62,000 bases of DNA from Symbiodinium natans (GCA_905221605.1 CAJNDS010000284.1:1-62000); one strand, 5' to 3'; positions 18,918-30,095 are shown, counted from the stretch's first letter. Notes: generated by a model from the sequence alone, not told the origin. Translations and numbers: made by a program.

Positions 18918-19065
18918 GCACCCTAAACCCTAGACCCTAAGCCATCTACCCTCAACCCTAAATCCTAAACCCTAAGCCCTCTACCTAAACCCTAAGCCCT
19001 GCACCTTAAACCCTAAACCCTACACCCTAAACCCTAAATCCCAATCCCTACACCCTAAACCCCGC
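18918..19065 (-). repeat. Degenerate CCCTAAA-type array
   Basis: About 18 units mixing CCCTAAA, CCCTAGA, CCCTACA and CCCTAAG. Confidence 0.9.
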
Positions 19066-19070
19066 TTCAG

Positions 19071-19628
19071 GGGAGGAATGGTTAAATCCCAAGCGGCTGT
19101 GTGAGCGGCTTGAGGCCTTTCGCAGCCTGAAGAGCTTGAGTTCGAGGGCTTGAGGTTTTAGGTTTTAGGTTTTAGGGTTTAGGGTTTAGGGTTTAGGGCT
19201 AGGGTTTAGGGTTTCGGGTTTAGAGTTTAGGGTTTAGGGACTGCTCAACGGGAACCAAGCATCCTTATCCGTAGCTGTTCCTGAAAGCCCACGCTACTTT
19301 GATGGTCCCTTGTGGACCAAACTACAATCAGGAATGCTTTGGTGTGTTGGGCAATGCGAGTTGCGAGGGTCAACACCACGACATTTCTTGACGCCCTAAA
19401 CCCTAAACCCTAAACCCTAAACCCTAAACCCTAAGCCCTAAGCCCTAAGCCCTAAGCCGTTTGCCCTAAGCCCTAAGCCCTAAGCCCACATCATTCTACC
19501 AAAGCATTCTCAGAGGGAGTTCCCCAAAGGAAGGCGCCTGCTCTGCCTCGTCCATGGCTGCTACCACTTCGTTTGGACGGTGGCTGTGAGCCACATGGCT
19601 ACAGGACCGATCTTCACAGGGCTCCGAG
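19071..19628 (+). CDS. Three exon-like islands on the plus strand
   Basis: Islands at 19071-19148 (EEWLNPKRLCERLEAFRSLK, then a TGA), 19242-19395 (SVAVPESPRYFDGPLWTKLQ within a frame open for 51 codons) and 19511-19628 (REFPKGRRLLCLVHGCYHFV then WTVAVSHMATG). The first follows CTTCAG and the third TCTCAG. CCCTAAA or TTTAGGG arrays lie between them. The stop in the first means they need not be one gene. Products unknown. Confidence 0.4.
19393..19489 (-). repeat. CCCTAAA then CCCTAAG array
   Basis: Six CCCTAAA units then about seven CCCTAAG units, so the variants are grouped. Confidence 0.95.
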
Positions 19629-19724
19629 ATTTAGGGTTTAGGGTTTAGGGTTCAGGGTGTTTAGGGTTTAGGGTTTAGGGTTTAGGGTTTAGGGTTTAGG
19701 GTTTAGGGTTTAGGGTTTAGGGAC
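19629..19724 (+). repeat. TTTAGGG array
   Basis: Thirteen units. Confidence 0.96.
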
Positions 19725-19988
19725 TCCAAGACAGAGCTAAACCCTAGAATGCGATAACCAAACCTACCCGCCAAACCCTAAAATACAAACCCAAGCCTAC
19801 CCCCCAAAGCATGAGACCCCACGTCCCGAAACCCAGAACCCACAGAAACAACCCTTCTCACAGACAGAGGGCTTCAGGCTTGGGGATTTGTATGTGTGTG
19901 GGGTCTGCTCAACCCTCAACCCTAAGCCCTAAAGCCTAAATCCTAAACCCTCAACCCTAAACCGAAACCCTAAACCCTACACCCCCAA

Positions 19989-20100
19989 ACCCTCCCGGGC
20001 AGCCCGGCGTCTCGTTCCGCAGCAGCGGGGAAAGCCCGAAGATTCCCGGGGCCGGAAGGAGCGAGGTGGCGACGGCCTCTTCACCCCTCGAGCCCCCAAA
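19989..20100 (+). CDS. Exon-like island, Ser/Pro-rich
   Basis: The plus frame is open across 110 bp (GQPGVSFRSSGESPKIPGAG then RSEVATASSPLEPPK). Low-complexity composition makes chance openness more likely. Confidence 0.3.
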
Positions 20101-20342
20101 GGTTTCGGGTTCAGGGTTCAGGGTTTAGGGTTTGGGGTTTAGGGTTTAGGGTTTGGGGTTTAGGGGTTAGGGTCTAGGTTTAGGGTTTAGGGGTTTAGGG
20201 TTTAGGGAACACCCTCGGGTTCGGGGTTTGTTTTCAAGATAACCCCGGGTACCGTCGAGAAGAGTCGGGCTCGGGGGATTTGAGCTGAGGTTACCGGGAA
20301 ACATGAGGAGGATTCAGATTCCAGGCTTTAGGGTGAACATGT

Positions 20343-20452
20343 TGCCCTCCTACCCCATTCCTACCCCCCTTCTACCCCCCTCTCCTACCCCCCTTCTGCC
20401 CCCCTCCTGCCCCCCCTCCTACCCCCCTCCTACCCCCCTCCTACCTGCTACC
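20343..20452 (+). repeat. CTCCTACCCCC polypyrimidine minisatellite
   Basis: About nine irregular units of CTCCTACCCCC and CTTCTACCCCC. Confidence 0.9.
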
Positions 20453-20632
20453 CCTCTACAATGGAACCCTAAACCCTAAACCCTTAACCCTAAACCCTTA
20501 ACCCTAAACCCTTAACCCTAAAACCTAAACCCTAAACCCTGTCTCCTAAACCCTAGAGCCCTCGGCCGCAGACCGCAGTTCCACAGCATGGAAAAAGCAT
20601 GAGCCGCCTCGGTGTCCGGACCTGGGCAGGCT

Positions 20633-20727
20633 GCAACCCTAAGCCCTACACCCTAAACCCTAAACCCTGAACCCTGAACCCTAAACCCTAAACCCTAAAC
20701 CCTAAACCCCAAACCCCAAACCCCACC
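20633..20727 (-). repeat. CCCTAAA array
   Basis: Thirteen units, the last three CCCCAAA. Confidence 0.95.
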
Positions 20728-20988
20728 TGCGCGCTTTAAGGCATGGGGCCGCCAGGCTGGGTGGAGACTTGGAAGTGCCCCTCCACCAGGAAGATCACCT
20801 TTTAGGGTTTAGGGTTCAGGGTTTAGGTTTTAGGGTTTAGGGTTTAGGTTTTAGGGTTTAGGGTTTAGGGTTTAGGGTTTAGGGTTTCGAGGGATGATTG
20901 AACCCCCCCCCCCCCTTTGCCCCATCGGTTCGAAGGGTGGGCCTCGCTCACGGGCTCGCCGAGCTTGCACACCTGGCTCGCCCCGAGA

Positions 20989-21215
20989 CTTTAGGGTTTG
21001 GGGTTTAGGGTTAGGGTTTAGGGTTTAGGGTTTAGGGTTTAGGGTTTAGGGTTTAGGGTTTAGGGTTTAGGGTTTAGGGTTTAGGGTTTTAGGGTTTAGG
21101 GTTTAGGGTTTAGGGTTTAGGGTTTAGGGTTTAGGGTTTAGGGTTTAGGGTTTAGGGTTTAGGGTTTAGGGTTTAGGGTTTAGGGTTTAGGGTTTAGGGT
21201 GTAGGGTTTAGGGTT
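20989..21215 (+). repeat. TTTAGGG array, longest in the window
   Basis: About 32 units over 227 bp with very few errors (one TTAGGG, one TTTTAGGG, one TGTAGGG). Confidence 0.98.
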
Positions 21216-21464
21216 CTAGTGGTTAGGGTTTCAACAAACAGAAACTAAGCTAACCAAGCTTTAAGCCCCTTGAACCCTAAGCCCTGGGCCTTGAAACCCT
21301 AAACCCTAAACCACCCTATAACCCAAGCCCCACTAGCAAATCAAAAGGTGATTGTGTGGCTGATCAGCCAGCCAGCAAAACCCTCAACCCTAGACGAAAC
21401 CGCCACGAGGGCACCCTAAAGCCGAAGCCCTAAACCCTAAACCCTAAACCCTAAACCCTAAGGC

Positions 21465-21552
21465 AGCCAGAGAGCACACTGGTCCTTCTCGACCTGCGGC
21501 GGTTGGGCAACCAAACCCCGAAGCCCGAGATTTACGTCATTGGGGGCTGAGG
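21465..21552 (+). CDS. Terminal-exon-like island
   Basis: The plus frame QPESTLVLLDLRRLGNQTPK then PEIYVIGG ends in TGA. It begins right after a CCCTAAA array. Natural-looking composition; family unknown. Confidence 0.4.
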
Positions 21553-21799
21553 CTTTTGCCTGGTTTAGGCTTTCCAGCTTGGGGTTTAAGAGTCGGTTTT
21601 TGTCAGAGAAGTATGCCTAACAGGGGCTACAGATCACCTAGACACCCTACAGGGGGGATTGGAGTTTTAGGGCTTGAAGGTTTGGGGCAACCTCTGAGAA
21701 ACAGTCGCCACTGAGACTCCCAATGGCCTGGCAGGTTCATAGGCAAACAAACACCGGGGCTTGAGGTTACCCTGAAAAAACCCACTTAGCCCTGCTTCA

Positions 21800-21960
21800 A
21801 CCCTAAACCCCAAACCGTAAACCCTAAACCCCTAAACCCCTAAACCCCTAACCCCCCTAAACCCCTAAACCCCTAAACCCCTAAACCCCTAAACCCCTAA
21901 ACCCCTAAACCCCTAAACCCCTAAACCCCTAAACCCCAAACCCTAAAACCCTCAAACCCT
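21800..21960 (-). repeat. CCCCTAAA octamer array
   Basis: About fourteen consecutive CCCCTAAA units (21829-21940) inside heptamers. Confidence 0.95.
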
Positions 21961-22101
21961 GTGCCCAATCACTGGCATCCTGGATGGAAACCTATGGCTG
22001 CGGGCCGCAGTGAGATCATCATGACCAACTTCCACAGAAGACACCCGGCTACGCTTGGGTGGCCACTCTGCTTTCATCCCATGCTGCACCGCTGGCCATG
22101 A
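21961..22101 (+). CDS. Terminal-exon-like island, His/Trp-rich
   Basis: The plus frame VPNHWHPGWKPMAAGRSEII then MTNFHRRHPATLGWPLCFHP is open for 46 codons to TGA at about 22099. Product unknown. Confidence 0.36.
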   Translation: MPNHWHPGWKPMAAGRSEIIMTNFHRRHPATLGWPLCFHPMLHRWP

Positions 22102-22141
22102 ACCCCTAAGCCCTGTACAACAGAAAACAAAACCCTAATCG

Positions 22142-22224
22142 TTCCCTAAACCCTAAACCCTTAAGCCCTAAACCCTAAGCCCTAAGCCCTAAACCCTAAA
22201 CCCTAAACCCTAAACCCTAAACCG
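22142..22224 (-). repeat. CCCTAAA array
   Basis: About eleven units with two CCCTAAG. Confidence 0.95.
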
Positions 22225-22529
22225 GAGTGGCTTAGCAGGAGGAGGATGGCAGTATTCCACCAAGCCCCCCTTGGCTTACGCAGCGTATCCTCCCTTAACC
22301 CCGAAAATCTAGGGGCTTTGTAGGGTCTGAGCCCTGAAGCCCTAACACTTGAACCTGGTCAGGTAAGGTACCCAATGAACCTTGTGCACCCTAGTTTAGG
22401 ATTTAGGCTTCAGGTTTAGGGTTTGGGGTTTAGGGCTGAGGGCCCAGGGAGGGAATCCCCGGAATTCACATTTGGGGTCAGCCCCGATAGCTCCGATGAT
22501 CCTTTCCACCCTCTGACCTGTCATCCCTT

Positions 22530-22577
22530 TGATCCCCATAATCCCCATAATCCCCATAATCCCCATAATCCCCATAA
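22530..22577 (+). repeat. ATCCCCATA nonamer repeat
   Basis: Five tandem ATCCCCATA-type units, not a telomere variant. Confidence 0.92.
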
Positions 22578-23126
22578 AGACAAACATAGCTCCTCCAAAT
22601 CCCGTAATCTACTATGATCCCGAAACAAATCCTCCAAACCCTAAACCCTAAACCTTAAACCCTAAACTCTTTGACTTGAAGGTTCCAGTGGCCCGGGCCT
22701 GAAGCGTCCGGCAGTGCACCGTCAAGCGCACGCGCACCGGCCTTCGGGTCTAGGGTTTAGGGTTTATAGGGTTTATAGGGTTTAGGGTTTAGGGTTTAGA
22801 ATGTAGGTTTGGGGGGTGTGAAGGTGGGTTTGAAACAGAAGGGCCTGCGAACAGGCCCTGAACCCTGACTTCTACCCTTTAGGGTTTCAGGTTTGGCGTT
22901 TGGGGTAAGGTGCCGTAAGTACCTAAATACCCAAAGACGCCTTGGTAAGCCTAAACCCTAAATCCCACAAAAGCTCGAGGAGCAACCCTTGATCCTAAAC
23001 CTGCTAGACCCCTCGCGCCTCTAGACCCTCAACCCCCAAACCCCTAAACCCCCCTACACCCTAAGCCCTCAACCCGAACCCTAAACCCTAAACCCTAAAC
23101 CCTAAACCCTAAACCCTAAACTCTGC

Positions 23127-23246
23127 GGCAAGCGGCTCGGGGAGCTCCCGCAACACCGGCGCGGACGCGGCGAACGCGCACCAGGCTCGGTGGTTGTCTG
23201 GGAGGAGGCTTCAGGAAGGCTTCGACTTTGGGCGTTAGAGCTTCTA
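23127..23246 (+). CDS. Exon-like island, plus strand
   Basis: The plus frame GKRLGELPQHRRGRGERAPG then SVVVWEEASGRLRLWALEL is open across 117 bp. Other frames are also open because GC is high, so the call is weak. Confidence 0.3.
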
Positions 23247-23360
23247 AACCCTAAACCCTAAACCCTAAACCCTAAACCCTAAACCCTAAACCCTAAACCC
23301 TAAACCCTAGACCCTAGACCCTAGACCCTAGACCCTAGCCCCAAACCCTAAACCCTAAAC
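23245..23360 (-). repeat. CCCTAAA then CCCTAGA array
   Basis: Nine CCCTAAA units then four consecutive CCCTAGA units, then CCCTAAA again. Confidence 0.95.
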
Positions 23361-23481
23361 ATTAAACCCCTAAAAGGGTTTGGGGTCGACTGGCTTCAGA
23401 GCTTGAGGACTTGGATGTCTCAAGGGCTTTACGTAGGGCTTAAGGCTTTGAAAGCGTAGAGTTTAGGGTTTAGGGTGATCT

Positions 23482-23679
23482 TTAGTACATAGTACTATAG
23501 GCTTGCTTAAGGTGAATATAGGGGTTGAGGACATAGCTAGCTTTCCTCATAGTATGACCCCACAAGGCAGCCAGCCATCGTTTAGAGAAGTGACAATGTG
23601 GCTTTTTACTTCTTAGGGGCGCTGCGGACTGCAGAGCCAGATGAAACCAACAACTCGCCCAGCCAGCGCTCAGCCCCAA
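23482..23679 (-). CDS. 65-codon frame ending in TAG
   Basis: The minus frame includes AGWASCWFHLALQSAAPLRS, KKPHCHFSKRWLAALWGHTM and LNPYIHLKQAYSTMY before the stop. At about 62 codons beyond the telomere-like edge it is one of the longer island frames. No family recognised; the first Met may not be the start. Confidence 0.38.
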   Translation of the reverse strand: MGLSAGWASCWFHLALQSAAPLRSKKPHCHFSKRWLAALWGHTMRKASYVLNPYIHLKQAYSTMY

Positions 23680-23872
23680 ACCCCAAACACCCTAGAACCC
23701 TTGGGTTTAGGGTTCAAGGAAAAGGCCTTAGGGTTTAGGGCCCAATTCCTCAGAACACCAAAACCTTAAACCCCTAAAGCCCCCAAGCCCCCTAAAGTTA
23801 TGCCCCGAAACCCCGGAAACCAACCCTAAACCCTAAACCCTAAACCCTAAACCCTAAACCCTAAACCCTAGG

Positions 23873-23950
23873 TTGAAACAACAGAGAAGCCCTTGAGGGC
23901 CTGTGTCGCAGCTCATGAGGACGTCGTAGAAGTCCTGTCGCCTTCCGGTT
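23873..23950. CDS. Exon-like island, strand ambiguous
   Basis: Both strands are open: plus VETTEKPLRACVAAHEDVVE then VLSPSG, and minus RQDFYDVLMSCDTGPQGLLC after a CGACAG acceptor-like sequence. Either could be an exon; sequence alone does not decide. Confidence 0.33.
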
Positions 23951-24197
23951 TAGGGTTTTTCGGGTTTCGGGTTTCGGGTTTTTCGGGTTTCGGGTTTAGG
24001 GTTTAGGGTTTAGGGTTTAGGGTTTAGGGTTTAGGGTTTAGGGCCGCTTGGGGTTTAGGGCCGAGGGGCCTAAGGCCGCTTGCAGCTTGGGGAGGCACTT
24101 CACGGCTGCATAATGTCGTCTCTGAAACTCGGCCTGAGGACAGCCACCCAGCACTTCTCCTCACAGCGCACGGTGGCCTGTCCTAGGCGACGGGAGG

Positions 24198-24294
24198 GGG
24201 TTTAGGGTTTAGGGTTTAGGGTTTAGGGTTTAGGGTTTAGGGTTTGGGGTTTGGGGTTTGGGGTTTAGGGTTTAGGGTTTATGGTTTAGGGTAG
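24198..24294 (+). repeat. TTTAGGG array
   Basis: About thirteen units with a TTTGGGG sub-block. Confidence 0.95.
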
Positions 24295-24387
24295 TTGTGG
24301 GGATTCGGGTTTTGGGGTGCAGGGCTTGGAGATGTGGGAAGATTGAGGGTCGGGGATTCGTTCCTTCAGGATGGCGCAAGCTTCCTG

Positions 24388-27235
24388 AGCATCAGCGGGT
24401 GACCCTTTGGGAGGAGCGAGGCCTGCAAGCATCATGAGCATCAGCGTGGGTGGCCCTTTGGGAGGAGCGAAAGGCCCAGCAGCGAGCATCATGAGCATCA
24501 GCGGGTGGCCCTTTGTGAGGAGCGAGAGGCCAGCAGCGAGCATCATGAGCATCAGCGGGTGGCCCTTTGTGAAGAGCGAAAGGCCAGCAGCGAGCATCAT
24601 GAGCATCAGCGGGTGGCCTTTTGGGAGGAACGAGGCCCAGCAGCGAGCATCATGAGCATCAGCGGGTGGCCTTTTGGGAGGAACGAGGCCCAGCAGCGAG
24701 CATCATGAGCATCAGCGGGTGGCATTTTGGGAGGAACGAGGCCAGCGAGCATCATGAGCATCAGCGGGTGGCCCTTTGTGAGGAGCGAAAGGCCAGCAGC
24801 GAGCATCATGAGCATCAGCGGGTGGCCTTTTGGGAGGAGCGAGGCCCAGCAGCGAGCATCATAAGCATCAGCGGGTGGCCTTTTGGGAGAAACGAGGCCC
24901 AGCAGCGAGCATCATGAGCATCAGCGGGTGGCCTTTTGGGAGGAGCGAGGCCCAGCAGCGAGCATCATGAGCATCAGCGGGTGGCCCTTTGGGAGGAGCG
25001 AAAGGCCCAGCAGCGAGCATCATGAGCATCAGCGGGTGGCCCTTTAGGAGGAGCGAGGCCCAGCAGCGAGCATCATAAGCATCAGCGGGTGGCCTTTTGG
25101 GAGGAGCGAGGCCAGCGAGCATCATGAGCATCAGCGGGTGGCCCTTTGGGAGGAGCGAAAGGCCAGCAGCGAGCATCATGAGCATCAGCGGGTGGCCCTT
25201 TGTGAGGAGCGAAAGGCCAGCAGCGAGCATCATGAGCATCAGCGGGTGGCCTTTTGGGAGGAGCGAGGCCAGCGAGCATGATGAGCAAGCGGGTGGCCCT
25301 TTGGGAGGAGCGAAAGGCCAGCAGCGAGCATCATGAGCATGAGCGGGTGGCCTTTTGGGAGGAACGAGGCCCAGCAGCGAGCATCATGAGCATCAGCGGG
25401 TGGCCTTTTGGAAGGAACGAGGCCCAGCAGCGAGCATCATGAGCATCAGCGTATGGTCTTTTGGGAGGAGCGAGGCCCGCGAGCATCATGAGCATCAGCG
25501 GGTGACCCTTTGGCAGGAGCGAAAGGCCCAGCAGCGAGCATCATGAGCATCAGCGGGTGGCCCTTTGGGAGGAGCGAGGCCCAGCAGCGAGCATCATAAG
25601 CATCAGCGGGTGGCCTTTTGGGAGGAGCGAGGCCAGCGAGCATGATGAGCATCAGCGGGTGGCCTTTGGGAGGAGCGAAAGGCCAGCAGCGAGCATCATG
25701 AGCATCAGCGGGTGGCCTTTTGGGAGGAATTAGGCCAGCGAGCACAATGAGCATCAGCGGGTGGCCTTTGGGAGGAGCGAAAGGCCAGCAGCGAGCATCA
25801 TGAGCATCAGCGGGTGGCCCTTTGTGAGGAGCGAAAGGCCAGCAGCGAGCATCATGAGCATCAGCGGGTGGCCTTTTGGGAGGAACGAGGCCCAGCAGCG
25901 AGCATCATGAGCATCAGCGGGTGGCCTTTTGGGAGGAGCGACGCCCAGCAGCGAGCATCATGAGCATCAACGGGTGGCCCTTTGTGAGGAGCGAAAGGCC
26001 AGCAGCATCAACGGGTGGCGTTTTGGGAGGAACGAGGCCAGCGAGCATCATGAGCATCAGCGGGTGGCCTTTTGGGAGGAGCGAGGCCCAGCAGCGAGCA
26101 TCATGAGCATCAGCGGGTGGCCCTTTGGGAGGAGCGAGGCCCAGCAGCGAGCATCATGAGCATCAACGGGTGGCCCTTTGTGAGGAGCGAAAGGCCAGCA
26201 GCATCAACGGGTGGCGTTTTGGGAGGAACGAGGCCAGCGAGCATCATGAGCATCAGCGGGTGGCCCTTTGGGAGGAGCGAAAGGCCAGCAGCGAGCATCA
26301 TGAGCATCAGCGGGTGGCCTTTTGGGAGGAACGAGGCCAGCGAGCATCATGAGCATCAGCGGGTGGCCTTTTGGGAGGAGCGAAAGGCCAGCAGCGAGCA
26401 TCATGAGCATCAGCGGGTGACCCTTTGGGAGGAGCGAAAGGCCAGCAGCGAGCATCATGAGCATCAGCGGGGGGCCTTTTGGGAGGAGTGAGGCCAGCGA
26501 GCATCATGAGCATCAGCGTGGATGGCCCTTTGGGAGGAGCGAGGCCCAAAGCAGCGAGCATCATAAGCATCAGCGGGTGGCCTTTTGGGAGGAGCGAGGC
26601 CAGCGAGCATCATGAGCATCAGCGGGTGGCCTTTGGGAGGAGCGAAAGGCCAGCAGCGAGCATCATGAGCATCAGCGGGTGGCCTTTTGGGAGGAGCGAA
26701 AGGCCAGCAGCGAGCATCATGAGCATCAGCGGGTGGCCCTTTGTGAGGAGCGAAAGGCCAGCAGCGAGCATCATGAGCATCAGCGGGTGGCCCTTTGTGA
26801 GGAGCGAAAGGCCAGCAGCGAGCATCATGAGCATCAGCGGGTGGCTTTTTGGGAGGAACGAGGCCCAGCAGCGAGCATCATGAGCATCAGCGGGTGGCCT
26901 TTTGGGAGGAGCGAGGCCAGCGAGCATCATGAGCATCAGCGTGCGTGGCCCTTTGGGAAGAGCGAGGCCAGCGAGCATCATGAGCATCAGCGTGGATGGC
27001 CCTTTGGGAGGAGCGAGGCCAGCGAGCATCATGAGCATCAGTGGGTGGCCCTTTGTGAGGAGCGAGGCAGCAGCAAGAATCATGAGCATCAGCGGGTGGC
27101 CTTTTGGGAGGCGCGAGGCCCAAAAGCGAGCATCATGAGCATCAGCGGGTGGCCTACTGGGAGGAGTGAGGCCCAACCGCGAGCATCATGAGCATCAGCG
27201 GGTGGCCCTCAGCAAGCATCATGAGCATCAGCAGG
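24388..27235 (+). repeat. About 53-bp minisatellite, some 55 copies
   Basis: The unit is CGAGCATCATGAGCATCAGC + GGGTGGCCCTTTTGGGAGGA + GCGAGGCCCAGCA. Three length classes (about 46, 53 and 54 bp) arise from GAGGCCAG, GAGGCCCAGCAG and GAAAGGCCAGCAG forms. Frames of up to 185 codons occur on both strands (MLMMLAAGLSLLTKGHP on minus, EHHEHQRVA on plus), but length classes shift the frame, so no protein is inferred. Copies decay after about 27180. Confidence 0.97.
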
Positions 27236-28075
27236 AGCAGGACTGCAAGCATCATGAGCATGGAGACAAATATGCCAAGAAGACGGCAGGACAAAGTGAA
27301 TACAAAAGCATCATGAACGAGATGGTTGAAGTGAATCAACATACGCATTAGCAGCCACGTGACAACCCATGCACGGACCGAAGGCCTTAAAATCCCCCCC
27401 CAAAAAACCCTAAACCCTAAACCCCAAAAAACCCACTGACAGCGAGGAGCGAGGCAAGCCAGTGTCAAGCGCTGCCTGGCGATCCAGAGGCTAAGGTTCC
27501 TTTTGGGGTTGAGGGCAGGAGGCCTTTTAGGGTCTACTGTGCACGGCTTGTAAACTTCAACCCTAAACCCTTCGCCCCAAACCCTAAACCCTAAACCCTA
27601 AACCCTAAACCCTGAGGTTCGAAAACAAACCAGGCCTGGGAAGGTCCAAATGAAGGTTTCGGCTTGAGTGTGCCAGGCTGGCATTCCTAGACCTAAGCTG
27701 CTCAGGGCTTCTAAAGAAAGGGTGTAGGGTTTAGGGTTTAGGGTTTAGGGTTTAGGGTTTAAGGTTTAGGGTTAATGGTTTACGGTCTAAGGTTTAGGGT
27801 TTAGGGTTGAGGGTAACAGGCTCCAGTGCGAAGGGCTTCTGGGGATTCAGGATCTGAGGATGGAGGCTCTCAATGCTAGGCAGGTCGGTTAGAGATGCTT
27901 CCTGCTCTTACGCCCCTCCTGAAGCCTTAGCCCTCAGCCCCCCTGAGCTCTGTCCCTAACTAAGACCCCTAAGCCCCAAACCCTTGAACCCCTAAACCCG
28001 TAAGACACCGAAGAACGTCAAACAAATATCCAAAATCCGCATGAAACGCCAAGGTCTCTTAAAGTGACCAAACCA

Positions 28076-28106
<31 letters not shown>

Positions 28107-28329
28107 AAATGACAGAGCTTTCGAGCCTTGTCCTATCCAACCACAGCCCTACAGCGACCCTCGAGCCTAAAATGGACCCGAAAACCCAACAACTCCGGAG
28201 GCCTACCACCCTCCAACTCGACAACCCTCAACCCCCAAACCTCCCTCAAACCCTAAACCCTAAACCCTAAACCCTAAACCCTAAACCCTAGTTCACCCTC
28301 AACCCAAAGTTCCCCCCCCCAAGCCTCCC
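27236..28329. other. Arrays and non-coding islands after the minisatellite
   Basis: CCCTAAA at 27560-27613 and 28240-28290, TTTAGGG at 27721-27820, and a poly-C/poly-A tract at 28075-28109. Short open pieces (EVRKQTRPGKVQMKVSA at 27614) exist, but nothing strong is seen. Confidence 0.6.
28075..28109 (+). repeat. Poly-C joined to poly-A
   Basis: About 22 C followed directly by 13 A. Shorter CnAn junctions occur at 30931-30948 and 47880-47899. Confidence 0.95.
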
Positions 28330-29087
28330 CAAAGGAAGATCCGGGGCGCAGCGTCGCGGATCGGACCCTCGTGGTCAACCGACTTCGGGTCCGAGGGGGT
28401 TTGAGGGGTCTTAAGCCCTACATCCGCAGAGCCTTGAGGCCCAAAAGCCCTAAACCCTAAACCCTAAACCCTAAACCCTAAACCCTAAACCCTAAACCCT
28501 AAACCCTAAACCCTAAACCCTAAACCCTAAACCCTAACGTTGTTGGTAGAGCTCCTACGACCGTTGCAAGGGTTCGTAGCAGAACCCAAGGCCCTCGAAC
28601 TCTTGAAGCCTACTGCCTTCAGCAAGAGCTCTCTGACTCAAAGCGGAAGCCCCCAGCTGCCCCAAACCCTAAACCCCAAAGCCCCAAACCCTAAACCCCA
28701 AACCCTGAACCCTAAACCCTAAACCCTAAATCCTAAACCCCAAACCCTGAACCCTAAACCCTAAACCCGAATCCCCAAACCCTACACCTAAACCCTAGGG
28801 GTTTTCAGAGCTCAGCTAGAGTTGCGAGGCTGCCTGTGAGCAAACCCAAAGCCCCCGAGGCCCCGCCCTCCAAAAAACTGCCAGCGCTCCCCAAAAGCCC
28901 TAGAGTCCTCCCAACCCTAAACCCTAAACCCTAAACCCTAAACTACAGCCTGGACCCGAACCCCCTAAACCCTAAACCCCAAACCCTAAACCCTAAACCC
29001 CGTACGGCGGTTCTCAGTGGGGAGCTTTGGCGTCTGCTGCTTTCGCAGTGACTTCCTGGGCGGCGAGCTCGTTCGTCAGGACCGCGG
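28330..29087 (+). CDS. Four-exon-like run, plus strand
   Basis: Four consecutive islands are open on the plus strand. 28330-28446: KEDPGRSVADRTLVVNRLRV, then RGGLRGLKPYIRR. 28537-28664: LVELLRPLQGFVAEPKALEL, then LKPTAFSKSSL. 28807-28915: SSARVARLPVSKPKAPEAPP after TTTTCAG. 28999-29087: YGGSQWGALASAAFAVTSWA. CCCTAAA arrays separate them. AG acceptors are present, but clear GT donors are not; GC is available at the first. Basic, Pro/Lys-rich middle and Ala-rich end. No start or stop seen; family unknown. Confidence 0.42.
28448..28535 (-). repeat. CCCTAAA array, perfect, between exon-like islands
   Basis: Twelve perfect units. Confidence 0.97.
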
Positions 29088-29329
29088 TTTAGGGTTTACA
29101 GAGTGTCGGGCTTAGGGGTTAGGGATAATATAGTTTAGGGTTTAGGGCTTAGGGTCGAGCGTCTCGGGTTTAGGGTTTGCTTGGTTTAGAGCCTACTATG
29201 GTTAGGTCTATATAATTTAGGGGTCTAGGGGTTACGGTTCAGGAATAGTTTTAGGCTTTAGGGTTTAGGGTTCAGGGTTTAGGGTTTAAGGTTTATATAG
29301 CTTAGGGTTTAGGGTTTACATGTTCTAGG

Positions 29330-29447
29330 TTGGGATGTTCCCCCCCTATACTAACAGTCCTTAATGGGGATTATAGTACCCCCCCCCCCCCCGGCATTAT
29401 AATCCCTACTAAGGACAGGACTGTTAGTACAAGGGTGAACATCCCAA
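29330..29447 (+). mobile_element. MITE-A, most complete copy (118 bp)
   Basis: Arms TTGGGATGTTCCCCCCTATA + CTAACAGTCC and GGACTGTTAGTACAAGGGTG + AACATCCCAA are inverted repeats around a C-rich loop. Flanks GTTCTAGG and GTTCAGGG match at six of eight positions. No ORF. Other copies lie at 6.8, 42.4 and 52.2 kb, with halves at 8.9 and 39.2 kb. Confidence 0.8.
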
Positions 29448-29577
29448 GTTCAGGGTTTGTGTCCAAGGTTCGTGCGTCCTGAGCACGACTTGATACGACA
29501 TACAAGGGGGTGGGGCTCCTGAACCTTCAAGCAGGAAAGCAACAACCCCAGAACATGAAGGAAAAAAATGAGACTGA

Positions 29578-29716
29578 CCCTAAACCCTAAACCCTAAACC
29601 CTAAACCCTAAACCCTAAACCCTAAACCCTAAACCCTAAACCCTAAACCCTAAACCCTAAACCCTAAACCCTAAACCCTAAACCCTAAACCCTAAACCCT
29701 AAACCCTAAACCCTAA
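29578..29716 (-). repeat. CCCTAAA array, long and perfect
   Basis: Nineteen to twenty units, one of the longest C-strand arrays. Confidence 0.98.
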
Positions 29717-29779
29717 GCCGACCCAGGCCCCCGGGCTCTGTGAAGGAATAACGCCTCCTGGGAGCAGCCTGCAGTTTCA

Positions 29780-29957
29780 AGGTTTAGGGTTTAGGGCTTA
29801 ATGTAAGCGTTTAGGATTTAGGGTTTAGGGTTTAGGGTTTAGGGTCTAGGGTTTAGGGATTAGGGTTCAGGGTTTAGGGTTTAGGGTTTAGGGTGTAGGG
29901 TTTAGGGTTTAGGGTTTAGGGTCGAGGGTCTAGGGTTTAGGGTTTAGGGTTTAGGGA
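29780..29957 (+). repeat. TTTAGGG array, mixed
   Basis: About 24 units with TCTAGGG, TTCAGGG, TGTAGGG and TCGAGGG variants. Confidence 0.95.
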
Positions 29958-30002
29958 AAGTTTAGCTAACGCCCTACCAATTAACCCGCGGGTTTTGCTT
30001 GT

Positions 30003-30095
30003 TTTCAGGTCTTTTGGAGTTGTTGCCATGTGTCTTCAGGTCTTTTCGCGTTGTTGCCGCATGTCTTCCGGCGTTTCTTTGGAGTTCGTGCCAGA
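30003..30095 (+). repeat. About 31-bp tandem repeat, three copies
   Basis: Three diverged units of TCTTCAGGTCTTTTNGNGTT + GTTGCCNNATG. Confidence 0.8.

Noticed and set aside
24286-27191. Many frames with hydrophobic MLMMLAAGLSLL or EHHEHQRVA repeats
   Set aside because: They follow the 53-bp minisatellite on both strands and shift frame with unit length; not treated as a membrane or repeat protein.
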